A DNA stretch of 64,000 nucleotides from Comamonas odontotermitis (lineage in GTDB: Bacteria; Pseudomonadota; Gammaproteobacteria; Burkholderiales; Burkholderiaceae_C), in NCBI RefSeq assembly GCF_014207855.1, contig NZ_JACHKZ010000004.1, forward strand, positions 1 to 64,000. The letters run 5' to 3'. Position numbers and translations under genes: made by a program. How positions within the stretch are numbered: the stretch's first letter is position 1; each line of letters starts with the position of its first letter. Below are positions 41,075-52,557 of this stretch, in pieces. Below the pieces are notes generated by a model. It was not told where the DNA came from and did not search any database. It was given only the letters and a program-made list of their open reading frames with translations.

Positions 41075-42286
41075 ATGTTCAAGCCTTCGTCCCTTGCCCT
41101 GCACCCCGCCATGACGGCCTGTGCGTTGGCCTGCAGCCTGCTGGCTGCCACGGCCCACGCTCAGGACAAGGTTCGCCTGGGATTTCTGACCGACATGTCG
41201 AGCCAGTACGCCGATGGCGATGGCAAGGGCGGCGCTGCAGCCATTCAGATGGCTATTGACGACTTTGGAGGCAAGCTGTTGGGCAAGCCGATCGAGCTGA
41301 TCTCTGCCGATCACCAGAACAAAGCTGATATCGCATCCACCAAATCGCGCGAATGGGTGGACACGCAGGGCGTTCAGTTGCTGATTGCCGGCACCAACAC
41401 CGCCACGGCTCTTGCCATGGGCCAGGTGGCCAATGAGAAAAAGCGCGTGCTGCTCATCAATGGCGCATATTCCTCGGGCATCACCGGCGCCAACTGCTCG
41501 CCATACTGGGTGCACTACAACTCAGACACCACAGCCATTGCACGCGGCACGGGCAAGGCCGTGGCAGAGCAAGGTGGCAAGAACTGGGCTCTGCTGGTGT
41601 CCGACTACACCTTCGGCCACACGCTGGAGAACGACATCACCAAGGTCATCACCGCCAATGGCGGGCAGGTGCTCAAATCGGTGCGCGCGCCCTTTCACGC
41701 CAACGACTTTTCGTCCTACCTGATGCAGGTGCAGGCGAGCAAGGCGCAGATTCTTGGGCTCGCCAATGCAGGTGGCGATTTCATGAACTCGCTCAAGGCC
41801 GCGCGCGAATTTGGCGTCACCCCCAAGATGAAGCCTGTGGCACTGATGGTGTTCGCCAACGAGGTGGAAAGCCTGGGGCTCAAGCTTGCTGGCGGCCTGA
41901 TGTTCACCGACAGCTGGTTCTGGGACCGCACCCCCGAAGCGCGCAAATGGACTGACCGCTTCTATGCAAAGACCGGCAAGATGCCCACTTCGCTGCATGC
42001 GTCTGATTATTCATCGGCCATGAGCTATTTCAAGGCCGTGGAAAAGGCCCAGACCCTGGATGCCGACAAGGTGATGGCCACGCTCAAGTCAATGGAGCTG
42101 AACGACATGTTCGGCAAGGGCAAGATCCAGCCCAATGGCCGCTATGTGCACGACATGTACTTGCTGCAGGTGAAAACGCCCGAGGAATCCAAGGCCAAGC
42201 ACGACTCGTTCAAGCTGATCAAGGAACTGCCTGGCGACACGCTGTTTGCTAGCAAGGAAGAGGCCAACTGCCCCATCTGGAAGTAA
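41075..42286 (+). CDS. Branched-chain amino-acid-type ABC transporter substrate-binding protein, copy 1
   Basis: A 403-residue periplasmic binding protein (Peripla_BP_6). The signal peptide ends after ATAHAQ; the mature part opens DKVRLGFLTDMSSQYADGDG and contains SADHQNKADIASTKSREW, closely similar to two paralogues at 46457-47701 and 49708-50904. It has an AAAGGA ribosome-binding site and its own terminator, so it is monocistronic. It is divergent from the large GDPD gene. Compared with the others the ligand-binding lobe has changed positions (for example LIAGTNTATALAM in place of LVGGTTSSTGLAM), so a different ligand is likely. No permease gene lies next to it. Confidence 0.9.
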   Translation: MFKPSSLALHPAMTACALACSLLAATAHAQDKVRLGFLTDMSSQYADGDGKGGAAAIQMAIDDFGGKLLGKPIELISADHQNKADIASTKSREWVDTQGVQLLIAGTNTATALAMGQVANEKKRVLLINGAYSSGITGANCSPYWVHYNSDTTAIARGTGKAVAEQGGKNWALLVSDYTFGHTLENDITKVITANGGQVLKSVRAPFHANDFSSYLMQVQASKAQILGLANAGGDFMNSLKAAREFGVTPKMKPVALMVFANEVESLGLKLAGGLMFTDSWFWDRTPEARKWTDRFYAKTGKMPTSLHASDYSSAMSYFKAVEKAQTLDADKVMATLKSMELNDMFGKGKIQPNGRYVHDMYLLQVKTPEESKAKHDSFKLIKELPGDTLFASKEEANCPIWK

Positions 42287-42337
42287 GCCCGCCCAAATCG
42301 CAAGCCCAAGCAGCACAAAAGAACAAAAATAGAACAC

Positions 42338-42367
42338 AAAAGCCGCAAGAGACCCTTGCGGCTTTTT
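42338..42367 (+). terminator. Rho-independent terminator of binding-protein copy 1
   Basis: AAAAGCCGCAAG (42338-42349) and CTTGCGGCTTTT (42355-42366) form a perfect 12-bp stem with an AGACC loop, followed by T. It may also serve the nitroreductase gene from the other side. Confidence 0.92.
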
Positions 42368-42400
42368 GCTATGAAATGAAAGCACTTGCGTGCTACGGAC

Positions 42401-42417
42401 AAGCGCCAGCTGCTACC
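42401..42417. repeat. Half copy of the dispersed repeat near the nitroreductase 3' end
   Basis: AAGCGCCAGCTGCTACC resembles the AGCGCxxGCAGCTA arm of the dispersed palindrome. It lies between the terminator of the binding-protein gene and the nitroreductase stop codon. Confidence 0.4.
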
Positions 42418-42432
42418 TTCATCAAAAAGTAC

Positions 42433-43098
42433 TCACTCAAAACCACGCATCTGCGCCCACTCGGCAAATGGCGCCCGGTCGGCGCGTAAGGTATTGATCG
42501 GTGCCTGCGTGTCTTCATAGCCCAGCGCCACACCATAGGCTACACGGTAAGGCTCGGGGGCCTTGAGCACGCGCTCCACCGTGTTGCCATAGCGACGCCA
42601 GAAGCCTTGGGCACAGGTGGCCATGCCCCGCTCGGTGGCCAGCAGCATGAGCGATTGCAGGTAGATGCCCAGATCCACCCACTGCGCGTAACCCATGCGC
42701 TCATCCGCAAACACCAAAATACCCACCGGTGCCCCAAAGAACTGGCCATTCTTGGCCAGTTGCTCCAGGCGTGCCGCCTTGTTCTCGCGCGGGATGGCAA
42801 TGGTTTTGTACAGATCCTCACCGTTCTTGAAACGTCGGCTGCGGTATGGCTCCCACAGATTGGGCGGATACGACAGGTTGCTGACCTGCTCCTCATCGGG
42901 CTGCGCCGCAGCAATGGCATCCGTGAGCTGCGTCAAGGCCGCGCCTGCCAGCGCCACCACACGCCAGGGCTGCAGATTGCCTCCGGATGCTGCTTGCGCC
43001 GCATCGCTCATCAGGCTGTGCACCTGGTCTGCCGTAGGGGCCTTGGATAAAAACGCGCGCACCGAGCGGCGCTCTTTCATGGCTTGGGAGACATTCAT
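42433..43098 (-). CDS. Nitroreductase-family FMN oxidoreductase
   Basis: A 221-residue protein of the nitroreductase superfamily. The opening AMKERRSVRAFLSKAPTADQ contains the FMN-phosphate-binding Arg-Arg-Ser-x-Arg, AASGGNLQPWRVVAL binds FMN, and the tail AYGVALGYEDTQAPINTLR has the late conserved Gly-Tyr. Usual roles are NAD(P)H-dependent reduction of nitro or quinone compounds; the physiological substrate is unknown. It starts at 43098 and is divergent from the macro-domain gene. Confidence 0.9.
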   Translation of the reverse strand: MNVSQAMKERRSVRAFLSKAPTADQVHSLMSDAAQAASGGNLQPWRVVALAGAALTQLTDAIAAAQPDEEQVSNLSYPPNLWEPYRSRRFKNGEDLYKTIAIPRENKAARLEQLAKNGQFFGAPVGILVFADERMGYAQWVDLGIYLQSLMLLATERGMATCAQGFWRRYGNTVERVLKAPEPYRVAYGVALGYEDTQAPINTLRADRAPFAEWAQMRGFE

Positions 43099-43293
43099 GG
43101 CTGGGTCTTTCTTCGATGGAAATCACAGGCGATAGGCCGTCACTGAAGGCAAGTTTAGTGCAGTGCAGCAAATGAGCCTGACACTTTCGTGGCAAGACAC
43201 AGGTGACTCCCCCCTGGAGGACACGCTACGATGAAACCCCGGGGCCCCTCTGCAAACCGCCTTTGTAGAGGCCCTCATTGCCGGACTCCTGCC

Positions 43294-43806
43294 ATGCTCA
43301 CCACTGCCATCCAAGCCGACATCACAACCTTGCAGGTGGATGCCATCGTCAATGCCGCCAACTCGTCGCTATTGGGCGGCGGTGGGGTCGATGGCGCCAT
43401 CCACCGGGCCGCTGGGCCCGAGCTGCTGCACGAATGCCGATTGCTGGGCGGCTGCAAGACGGGAGATGCAAAGATCACGGGTGGCTACCGGCTGCCCGCC
43501 AGGCACATCATCCACACCGTAGGGCCTGTGTGGCGCAATGGCGAAAACGATGAAGCGTCGCTGCTTGCGGCATGCTACCGGCACTCGCTGGCCCTGGCCG
43601 AAAGCGTGGGCGCCCAAACCATCGCCTTCCCCAGCATCAGCACCGGCATCTATGGCTACCCCATTACATTGGCGGCGCGCATTGCTGTGGCAACCGTCAA
43701 GGCATGTGCAGGCAACGCGCCCGGCGTGCAATCGGTGGTGTTCTGCTGCTTTTCGGCCAGCGATCTGGAGTTGTACACGCAGGTACTGCACGAGCTGGCA
43801 GACTGA
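43294..43806 (+). CDS. Macro-domain protein (O-acetyl-ADP-ribose deacetylase type)
   Basis: A 170-residue single macro domain of the YmdB/MacroD group. Residues [56 protein letters not shown] and [12 protein letters not shown] cover the ADP-ribose pocket, including the catalytic Asn/Asp loop. It hydrolyses O-acetyl-ADP-ribose and mono-ADP-ribose from acidic residues. The Met at 43294 is preferred; a longer frame from 43231 adds atypical residues. The ribosome-binding site is weak. Confidence 0.92.
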   Translation: MLTTAIQADITTLQVDAIVNAANSSLLGGGGVDGAIHRAAGPELLHECRLLGGCKTGDAKITGGYRLPARHIIHTVGPVWRNGENDEASLLAACYRHSLALAESVGAQTIAFPSISTGIYGYPITLAARIAVATVKACAGNAPGVQSVVFCCFSASDLELYTQVLHELAD

Positions 43807-43845
43807 AGTTAAGTTAACGGCATCTTCAGGTAGTTGCTACCCAAT

Positions 43846-43888
43846 AAATAGCAGCCAGCGCTTGACGGATTGGCGCTGGCCGCTATTT
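43846..43888. repeat. Dispersed palindrome, best-preserved hairpin copy
   Basis: AAATAGCAGCCAGCGC (43846-43861) and GCGCTGGCCGCTATTT (43873-43888) form a 16-bp stem with one mismatch and an 11-base loop. It stands between the convergent 3' ends of the macro-domain gene and thiC and could act as a bidirectional terminator. It defines the family to which the half copies elsewhere belong. Confidence 0.7.
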
Positions 43889-43908
43889 TCGGCTCTACCT
43901 CACACGGT

Positions 43909-46238
<2,330 letters not shown>

Positions 46239-46247
46239 GCTGCGTGC

Positions 46248-46253
46248 AGTATA
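46248..46253 (-). promoter_or_regulatory. Probable thiC -10 box
   Basis: TATACT on the minus strand stands about 10 bases before the 5' end of the riboswitch, suiting a transcription start near 46241. The -35 box upstream is poor. The remaining stretch to 46456 is the shared leader with the divergent binding-protein gene and shows no other feature I can support. Confidence 0.5.
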
Positions 46254-46456
46254 GCCGGTTCAAGCCTTACTGCGCCAGCCCTCCCGCCTCAATGCGTGCA
46301 CCGCCCCCGCCCATGCATCGTTTGCCCTGTTTTGGTGCTTACCCCAGTAGGCGCTGCCCATTCCGCCTGCAACCATCGAGGCGCAGCAGCCCATGCGTGC
46401 CCCGCACTTGGCCGCCGCGCCGTACGCATGTCTTTTTTTGAACAAGGAGTACTCCT

Positions 46457-47701
46457 ATGAATGTTCCTGCAATGCCACGCCTGCCCTCGCACCGCGCGCT
46501 CCCACACCGCAGGCGCGCAATAGCTGCAGCGGCTGCTGGCTGTGTTCTTACCTTGGTGGCCCAGGGTGTCCTGGCGCAGGACAAGGTGCGGATTGGTTTC
46601 ATCACCGACATGTCCAGCGTCTATGCAGACGTGGACGGCAAGGGCGGTGCCCTGGCCTTGCAGATGGCGATTGATGACTATGGCGGCAAGGTGCTTGGCA
46701 AGCCGGTGGAGCTGATGGTTGCCGACCATCAGAACAAGGCGGACCTGGCCGCTTCCAAGGCGCGCGAATGGTTTGACCAGCGTGACATGCAGATGCTGGT
46801 AGGCGGCACCACATCCAGCACCGGCCTCGCCATGGCCAAGGTGGCCGAGGAAAAGAAGCGCCTCATCATTGTGAACGGCTCGGGCACATCGGCCCTCACC
46901 AATGACCAGTGCAGCCCTTACACCGTGCACTACGCCTATGACACGGTGGCGCTGGCAAAGGGCACCGGCGGCGCCATTGTGGGCCTGGGCGACAAGGACT
47001 GGTTCTTCCTGACCGCAGATTACGCCTTCGGCCATGCCCTGGAAGCCGATACCACCAAGGTGATCAAGGCGGCAGGAGGCCGCGTGGTTGGCTCGGTCAG
47101 GCACCCCATCAATGCATCGGATTTTTCGTCCTTTCTGCTGCAGGCCCAGAACTCCAAGGCACAGATCCTTGCCATGGCCAACGCAGGCGGTGACACCATC
47201 AACACCATCAAGGCAGCGCGAGAGTTTGGCGTGACCAAAACCATGAAGCTGGCTGGCCTGCTGCTCTTCAGCTCGGACATCCACAGCCTCGGTCTCAAAC
47301 AGACGGAAGGGCTGATGTTCACCGACAGCTGGCACTGGGATCTGAACCCGGAAAGCCGCAAGTTCTCGGACCGCTTCTTCGAGAAATTCAAGAAGATGCC
47401 CACCTCGCTGCAGGCGGCAGATTACTCGGCCATGATGACTTACCTCAAGACTGCGGACAGAATCAAATCCACCGATTCAGACAAGGTGATGGCTGCACTC
47501 AAGGCGGAGCCCTTGTCTGATTTCTATGCCAAGGGCACCATCCGCCCCGATGGCCGCTACGCCCACGAGATGTACCTGATGCAGGTGAAGGCCCCTGCGG
47601 AATCGAAAGGCGCCTGGGATTATTTCAAGGTTCTCAAGACACTCAGCCCCGATGAGGTGTGGACCACCAAGGCAGAATCCACCTGCAAGCTCTGGAAGTA
47701 A
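46457..47701 (+). CDS. Branched-chain amino-acid-type ABC transporter substrate-binding protein, copy 2
   Basis: A 414-residue periplasmic binding protein. The N-terminus has an Arg cluster (HRRRAIAAAAAGCVLTLVAQ) and cleavage probably after VLAQ. The mature part DKVRIGFITDMSSVYADVDG and ADHQNKADLAASKAREW closely match copies 1 and 3. Copy 2 ends in TWTTKAESTCKLWK-like sequence (VWTTKAESTCKLWK) as copy 3 does. It is divergent from thiC and converges with livM, so it is next to, but not in, the liv operon. A 26-bp perfect palindrome follows it. Confidence 0.92.
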   Translation: MNVPAMPRLPSHRALPHRRRAIAAAAAGCVLTLVAQGVLAQDKVRIGFITDMSSVYADVDGKGGALALQMAIDDYGGKVLGKPVELMVADHQNKADLAASKAREWFDQRDMQMLVGGTTSSTGLAMAKVAEEKKRLIIVNGSGTSALTNDQCSPYTVHYAYDTVALAKGTGGAIVGLGDKDWFFLTADYAFGHALEADTTKVIKAAGGRVVGSVRHPINASDFSSFLLQAQNSKAQILAMANAGGDTINTIKAAREFGVTKTMKLAGLLLFSSDIHSLGLKQTEGLMFTDSWHWDLNPESRKFSDRFFEKFKKMPTSLQAADYSAMMTYLKTADRIKSTDSDKVMAALKAEPLSDFYAKGTIRPDGRYAHEMYLMQVKAPAESKGAWDYFKVLKTLSPDEVWTTKAESTCKLWK

Positions 47702-47718
47702 TCCACCCGCACCCAAAC

Positions 47719-47744
47719 CAAAGGCCCGCATATGCGGGCCTTTG
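47719..47744. terminator. Perfect 26-bp palindromic terminator between binding-protein copy 2 and livM
   Basis: CAAAGGCCCGCATATGCGGGCCTTTG is its own reverse complement and would form a 12-bp stem with a minimal loop, between the convergent 3' ends. The T content beside it is modest on both sides. Confidence 0.8.
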
Positions 47745-47784
47745 TCCATTGGTTCCACAGCGGAGCGACGCTGCGCAAAAAGTG

Positions 47785-48768
47785 CTATTTCTTGCGGCGG
47801 TCCACGAAGGCGATCAACTCGCCCATGATGCCGCGGCGGAAAGCCAGCACGCAGATCACAAAGATGAGGCCGGTGACAATGGTCACGGATTCACCCAGGG
47901 TGTTGAACCACTCCACACCCGTCCAGCGCGACAGCGCGCTGCCGATATCGCCGATCTTGTTTTCCAGGGCCACGATCACCGCAGAACCCACGATAGGCCC
48001 GGACAGCAGACCCAGGCCGCCCACCAGCGTCATCAGAATGACCTGGCCCGAAGCGGTCCAGTGCACGTCCGTCAGCGTGGCAAAGCCCAGCACGACCGTC
48101 TTGAGCGAACCAGCCAGCCCTGCCAGCGCTGCCGAGATGACAAACGCCAGCAGCTTGAAGCGATTGACATCGTAGCCTAGCGAGATGGCGCGAGGCTCGT
48201 TTTCCTTCAGGGCCTTGAGCACCTGGCCAAACGGTGAATGCACGGTACGCATGATCAGCAGGAAAGCCAGCACGACGATGACGAGAGCCACGTAGTACAT
48301 TGCGAGGTCGCTCTCCAGGCTCAGCACGCCAAACAGCTTGCCGCGCGGCACGGCCTGCAGGCCATCTTCGCCGCCGGTAAACGGCATCTGCAGGCAGGCA
48401 AAGAACAGCATCTGGGCCAGCGCCAGGGTGATCATCGAAAAATAGATGCCCTGGCGGCGAATGGCCAGCCAGCCAAACACCAGCCCCAGCAACGCACCAA
48501 ATGCCACCCCAAACAGAATGCCGAGTTCAGGCGTCAGATGCCATGTCTTGATGGTATGGCCCGTGATATAGGCGGCGCCACCAAAGAATGCAGCGTGGCC
48601 GAACGACAGCAGCCCGGTATAGCCCAGCAACAGGTTGAAGGCGCAGGCAAACAGCGCAAAGCACATCAGCTTCATGACAAACACCGGATAGGCGCCCATC
48701 AACGGGGCCGCAATCAGCCCCAGCAGCAGCAAACCGTATCCCCATTTGGCAAATTTCTTGGAATTCAT
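47785..48768 (-). CDS. livM: Branched-chain amino acid ABC transporter permease LivM
   Basis: A 327-residue inner-membrane permease with 8-10 hydrophobic helices. ACAFNLLLGYTGLLSFGHAA is the LivM signature, and a cytosolic EAA-like loop LKALKENEPRAISLGYD contacts the ATPase. It forms the heterodimeric channel with LivH. It is the last gene of the livG-livF-livK-livH-livM group, 10 bp after livH. Confidence 0.95.
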   Translation of the reverse strand: MNSKKFAKWGYGLLLLGLIAAPLMGAYPVFVMKLMCFALFACAFNLLLGYTGLLSFGHAAFFGGAAYITGHTIKTWHLTPELGILFGVAFGALLGLVFGWLAIRRQGIYFSMITLALAQMLFFACLQMPFTGGEDGLQAVPRGKLFGVLSLESDLAMYYVALVIVVLAFLLIMRTVHSPFGQVLKALKENEPRAISLGYDVNRFKLLAFVISAALAGLAGSLKTVVLGFATLTDVHWTASGQVILMTLVGGLGLLSGPIVGSAVIVALENKIGDIGSALSRWTGVEWFNTLGESVTIVTGLIFVICVLAFRRGIMGELIAFVDRRKK

Positions 48769-48778
48769 CCCCTAGCCC

Positions 48779-49663
48779 TCACTTCGCTTTGCCAAACAGG
48801 CCCGCTGGGCGCACCAGCAACACAATCACCATGATCACGAATACCACGGTGGACGAGGCTTCCGGATAAAACACTTTGGTGAGGCCTTCAATCACACCCA
48901 GGCCCAGGCCAGTGACGATGGCCCCCATGATCGAGCCCATGCCACCAATCACCACCACCGCAAACACGGTGATGATCAGGTTCTGCCCCATGAGAGGCGT
49001 GACCTGGTAGACAGGTGCCGCCAGCACACCGGCGAAGGCGGCCAGACCCACGCCGAATGCATAGGTCAGCGTGATCATCAACGGCACGTTCACGCCGAAG
49101 GCTTCGACGAGGCGCGGGTTCTCCGTGCCGGCGCGCAGGTAGGCGCCCAGGCGCGTCTTTTCAATGACGAACCAGGTTGCAAAGCACACCACCAGGGAGG
49201 CCACCACCACCCACATGCGGTAATTGGGCAGCATCATGACGCCGACATTGGTTGCACCTTCGAGCAATTCAGGCGTGTCATAACCCAAGCCCGAGACGCC
49301 ATAGATCGAGCGGAACACGCCCTCGATCAGCAGCGACAGGCCCAGGGTCAGCAGCAGGCCATAGAGGTGGTCGAGCTTGTAGATGTGGCGAAGCAGGAAG
49401 CGCTCGATAACCACGCCGATCACCCCCACCAGAAGGGGCGAGAGCAGCAGCATCACCCAGTAATTGACCTGGAAGTACGATGCGGCCATCCACGTGAACA
49501 TGGCCCCCAGCATGAACAGTGCTCCATGTGCGAAATTGATCACATTGAGCAAGCCGAAGATAACTGCCAACCCCAGACTGAGGATGGCATAGAACGACCC
49601 ATTGACGAGACCCAGCAGAAGCTGGCTCATCAAGGCCGGAACTGAAACACCAAAAATTTCCAT
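48779..49663 (-). CDS. livH: Branched-chain amino acid ABC transporter permease LivH
   Basis: A 294-residue inner-membrane permease. LLLGLVNGSFYAILSLGLAV near the N-terminus and VINFAHGALFMLGAM are LivH signatures, and the terminal SSTVVFVIMVIVLLVRPAGL is typical. The EAA-like loop is near YLRAGTENPRLVEAFGVNV. It pairs with LivM as the translocation pore. It starts about 44 bp after livK and is followed closely by livM. Confidence 0.95.
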   Translation of the reverse strand: MEIFGVSVPALMSQLLLGLVNGSFYAILSLGLAVIFGLLNVINFAHGALFMLGAMFTWMAASYFQVNYWVMLLLSPLLVGVIGVVIERFLLRHIYKLDHLYGLLLTLGLSLLIEGVFRSIYGVSGLGYDTPELLEGATNVGVMMLPNYRMWVVVASLVVCFATWFVIEKTRLGAYLRAGTENPRLVEAFGVNVPLMITLTYAFGVGLAAFAGVLAAPVYQVTPLMGQNLIITVFAVVVIGGMGSIMGAIVTGLGLGVIEGLTKVFYPEASSTVVFVIMVIVLLVRPAGLFGKAK

Positions 49664-49707
49664 GAGGGGCTCACGAATCAGTGGATGAACACGCGCCGGA
49701 ATTCAGC

Positions 49708-50904
49708 TTATTTCCAGAGAGCGCACTTGGATTCGGCCTTGGTGGTCCACACCTTGTCCGCTGGCAAGGTCTGCAGCACCTTCAGGTAATCCCAAGGCTT
49801 CTTGGATTCGGCCTGCTTCTTGACCTCCACCAGGTACATGTCGTGGGCGTAGCGGCCATCGGGGCGGAGCACGCCCTTGCCGTAGAAATCGCTCAGAGGC
49901 GTGCTCTTGAGATGCGCCATCACCTTGTCGGCGTCCACCGTCTTCACGGCTTCGACGGCCTTGAGGTAATTCATCGTGGCAGAGTAATCTGCAGCCTGGA
50001 TGTCTGTAGGCATGCGCTTGGTCTTGGCGAAGAACTTCTCGGCGAACTTGCGCGATTCGTCGTTCATGTCCCAGTACCAGCTGACGGTATGCAACAGGCC
50101 TTCGGTGTTCTTCAGACCCAGGCTGTGGATGTCGGTCAGGAATACCAGCAGACCAGCGGTCTTCATGGTCTTGTTGATGCCGAATTCCTTGGCAGCCTTG
50201 ACGCTGTTGATGAAATCTCCACCTGCATTGGCCAGACCCAGCACCTGGGCCTTGGAGTTCTGTGCCTGCAGCAGGAACGAGGAGAAGTCAGAGGCATTGA
50301 GCGGGTGCTTGACCGTACCCACCACCGAGCCACCGCTGGCCTTGACGACGGCTGCGGTATCGTTCTCCAGCGAATGGCCGAAGGCATAGTCAGCGGTCAG
50401 GAAGAACCAGCTCTTGCCACCGCGCTCGACCACGGCACTGCCGGTGCCCTTGGCCAGCGCCATGGTGTCATAGGCGTAGTGCACGGTGTAAGGGCTGCAC
50501 TGCTCATTGGTCAGAGCCGTTGCGCCAGCACCGTTGACGATGAAGACGCGCTTCTTCTCCTGTGCAATCTTGGCCATTGCCAGCGCGGTACCAGAGTTGG
50601 TGCCACCAAACAGCATGGTAACGCCCTGGGTATCCACCCACTCGCGCGCCTTGGATGCGGCGATGTCCGCCTTGTTCTGGTGATCGGCCGACACCAGTTC
50701 AACCGGCTGCCCCAGCACCTTGCCGCCAAAATCGTCAATGGCCATCTGGATGGCTACCGCGCCGTTCTTGCCCTCAACGTCTGCGTACAGACTGGACATG
50801 TCCGTGATGAAGCCGATCTTGACCTTTTCCTGCGCCTGGGCCGCGCCGGCAGCAAGGGCCATCAAGCAAGTGACCTGTGCAATGGTTTTGAGCTTCGCTT
50901 TCAT
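49708..50904 (-). CDS. livK: Branched-chain amino-acid-type ABC transporter substrate-binding protein, copy 3 (in the liv operon)
   Basis: A 398-residue periplasmic binding protein with a signal peptide (MKAKLKTIAQVTCLMALAAG, cleavage after AQAQ). EKVKIGFITDMSSLYADVEG and SADHQNKADIAASKAREWVD mark it as a paralogue of copies 1 and 2. It lies between livF and livH in the same direction, so it should be the regular receptor of this transporter. An AGGAG ribosome-binding site precedes the ATG at 50904, and the gap of 158 bp to livF contains a repeat copy and perhaps an internal promoter. Ligand specificity (branched-chain amino acid, amide or urea) is not determined by sequence alone. Confidence 0.93.
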   Translation of the reverse strand: MKAKLKTIAQVTCLMALAAGAAQAQEKVKIGFITDMSSLYADVEGKNGAVAIQMAIDDFGGKVLGQPVELVSADHQNKADIAASKAREWVDTQGVTMLFGGTNSGTALAMAKIAQEKKRVFIVNGAGATALTNEQCSPYTVHYAYDTMALAKGTGSAVVERGGKSWFFLTADYAFGHSLENDTAAVVKASGGSVVGTVKHPLNASDFSSFLLQAQNSKAQVLGLANAGGDFINSVKAAKEFGINKTMKTAGLLVFLTDIHSLGLKNTEGLLHTVSWYWDMNDESRKFAEKFFAKTKRMPTDIQAADYSATMNYLKAVEAVKTVDADKVMAHLKSTPLSDFYGKGVLRPDGRYAHDMYLVEVKKQAESKKPWDYLKVLQTLPADKVWTTKAESKCALWK

Positions 50905-50977
50905 ATCTGTCTCCTGTAAAAACATTCCTGATCGGCCAGCAGTTGTTGTCCTGCTTTCTGCCAGCCTTGAAAAAGAG

Positions 50978-51052
50978 AGCGGCCAGCGCCTAGTGAGTGC
51001 GGGCATCCATAGTCTTCTGCCCCAAACCTAATCAAATCACGCGCTGCCAGCT
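50978..51052. repeat. Dispersed palindrome copy between livK and livF
   Basis: AGCGGCCAGCGC (50978-50989) and GCGCTGCCAGCT (51041-51052) are imperfect inverted arms about 50 bases apart, the right one continuing as ATTATTTTT. It lies at the livF 3' end. Confidence 0.55.
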
Positions 51053-51062
51053 ATTATTTTTG

Positions 51063-51785
51063 TCAAACCCCCAACAAGGTGTTGAGCAGTGGCATCTTTG
51101 CCTCCAGCTCATCGGCACCAAACTGCTCGACGATCTGGCCGTGTTCCATGACATAGAGGCGGTCCGCCAGAGGTGCTGCAAAACGGAAGTTCTGCTCCAC
51201 CATCACCACCGTGTAGCCCTTGGCGCGCAAGCTGACGATCATGCGAGCCAGCGCCTGCACGATCACGGGTGCGAGCCCTTCGGAGATTTCATCAAGCAGC
51301 AGCAGCTTGGCGCCCGTGCGCAAAATTCGAGCCACAGCCAGCATCTGCTGCTCACCACCCGACAGACGGGTGCCCTGGCTATGCTTGCGCTCGGCCAGGT
51401 TGGGGAACATCTCGTAGATTTCGGCGACCGACATGCCCGGCGTTCCCGTTTTCAGATCGGGTGGCAGCATCAGGTTTTCTTCACACGACAGGCTGGCGAA
51501 AATGCCGCGCTCTTCCGGGCAGTAACCCAGGCCCAGGTGGGCAATCCTGTGGGTCGGCATGTCGATGGTTTCAACGCCATTGACCTTGATCGAGCCCTTG
51601 CGAGCCCCCGTCAGGCCCATGATGGCGCGCATGGTGGAGGTACGCCCTGCCCCATTGCGCCCCAGCAATGTCACCACCTCGCCAGGCATCACGCGCATGT
51701 TCACGCCGTGCAGCACATGCGATTCCCCGTACCAGGCCTGCAGGTCGGAAATCTCCAATGCAGGCGTCATATTCTTGTCGTTCAT
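51063..51785 (-). CDS. livF: Branched-chain amino acid ABC transporter ATPase LivF
   Basis: A 240-residue ABC ATPase. The Walker A segment reads GRNGAGRTS (residues 42-50) with Arg48 in place of the invariant Lys. The signature LSGGEQQMLAVARIL, the Walker B LLLLDEISEGLAP (with DEI instead of DEP) and the VEQN switch are otherwise of LivF type. Mature LivF pairs with LivG. It follows livG after one base, so the pair is coupled. The Lys-to-Arg change would weaken ATP hydrolysis in most ABC proteins, though I recall similar changes in LivF of related bacteria. Confidence 0.93.
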   Translation of the reverse strand: MNDKNMTPALEISDLQAWYGESHVLHGVNMRVMPGEVVTLLGRNGAGRTSTMRAIMGLTGARKGSIKVNGVETIDMPTHRIAHLGLGYCPEERGIFASLSCEENLMLPPDLKTGTPGMSVAEIYEMFPNLAERKHSQGTRLSGGEQQMLAVARILRTGAKLLLLDEISEGLAPVIVQALARMIVSLRAKGYTVVMVEQNFRFAAPLADRLYVMEHGQIVEQFGADELEAKMPLLNTLLGV

Positions 51786-51786
51786 C

Positions 51787-52557
51787 TCAGTGCGCTCCCT
51801 GCAGCTGGCCGTCCGTCGTGCCCATGTATGCTTCCATCACCTGCGGATTCTGAGACACCGTCTGGTAATCGCCCTCGGCCAAAATCGCGCCGCGCTGCAG
51901 TACGGTAATGCGATCCGCAATGGTAGAGATCACCTTCATGTTGTGCTCCACCATCAGGATGGTGCGGCCTGCCGATACCTTTTTGATCAGCTGCGTGACG
52001 CGATCCACGTCCTCGTGGCCCATGCCCTGCGTTGGTTCGTCGAGCAGCATCAGCTCGGGCTCCATGGCCAAGGTAGTGGCAATCTCCAATGCCCGCTTCT
52101 GGCCATAGGGCAGGTTCAGGGTCACCTCATTGGCCATGTGTGCCAGACCCACCTCGTCCAGCAGTTCGACGGCACGGCCGTTGAGGCTGTCGAGCGTGCG
52201 CTCGCTGCTCCAGAAATGAAAAGAGGTACCCAACTGGCGCTGCAGCGCGATCCGCACGTTTTCCATCAAGGTCAGGTGCGGAAAGACCGCCGATATCTGG
52301 AACGAGCGAATCACCCCGCGCCGTGCAATCTGCGCAGGCTCTTCCTTGGTGATATCGACACCATTGAAATGAATGACGCCCTTGGTAGGGGTCAGAAATT
52401 TGGTCAGCAGGTTGAAGCAGGTGGTCTTGCCCGCGCCATTGGGCCCGATCAACGCGTGGATGGATCCCCGCTGAACGGACAAATTCACGTTGCTGACCGC
52501 TGTAAATCCACGGAACTCCTTGGTGAGATCCTGGGTTTGAAGAATGACATCACTCAT
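51787..52557 (-). CDS. livG: Branched-chain amino acid ABC transporter ATPase LivG
   Basis: A 256-residue ABC ATPase with intact Walker A GPNGAGKTT, signature LPYGQKRALEIATTLA (a known LivG variation of LSGGQ), Walker B LMLLDEPTQGM and switch histidine in VEHNM. The C-terminal tail YQTVSQNPQVMEAYMG is typical of LivG. The start at 52557 (MSDVILQTQ) matches homologues; a frame opening at 52614 adds 19 atypical residues. It is the first gene of the liv unit, followed by livF after one base. The ribosome-binding site is weak. Confidence 0.94.
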   Translation of the reverse strand: MSDVILQTQDLTKEFRGFTAVSNVNLSVQRGSIHALIGPNGAGKTTCFNLLTKFLTPTKGVIHFNGVDITKEEPAQIARRGVIRSFQISAVFPHLTLMENVRIALQRQLGTSFHFWSSERTLDSLNGRAVELLDEVGLAHMANEVTLNLPYGQKRALEIATTLAMEPELMLLDEPTQGMGHEDVDRVTQLIKKVSAGRTILMVEHNMKVISTIADRITVLQRGAILAEGDYQTVSQNPQVMEAYMGTTDGQLQGAH

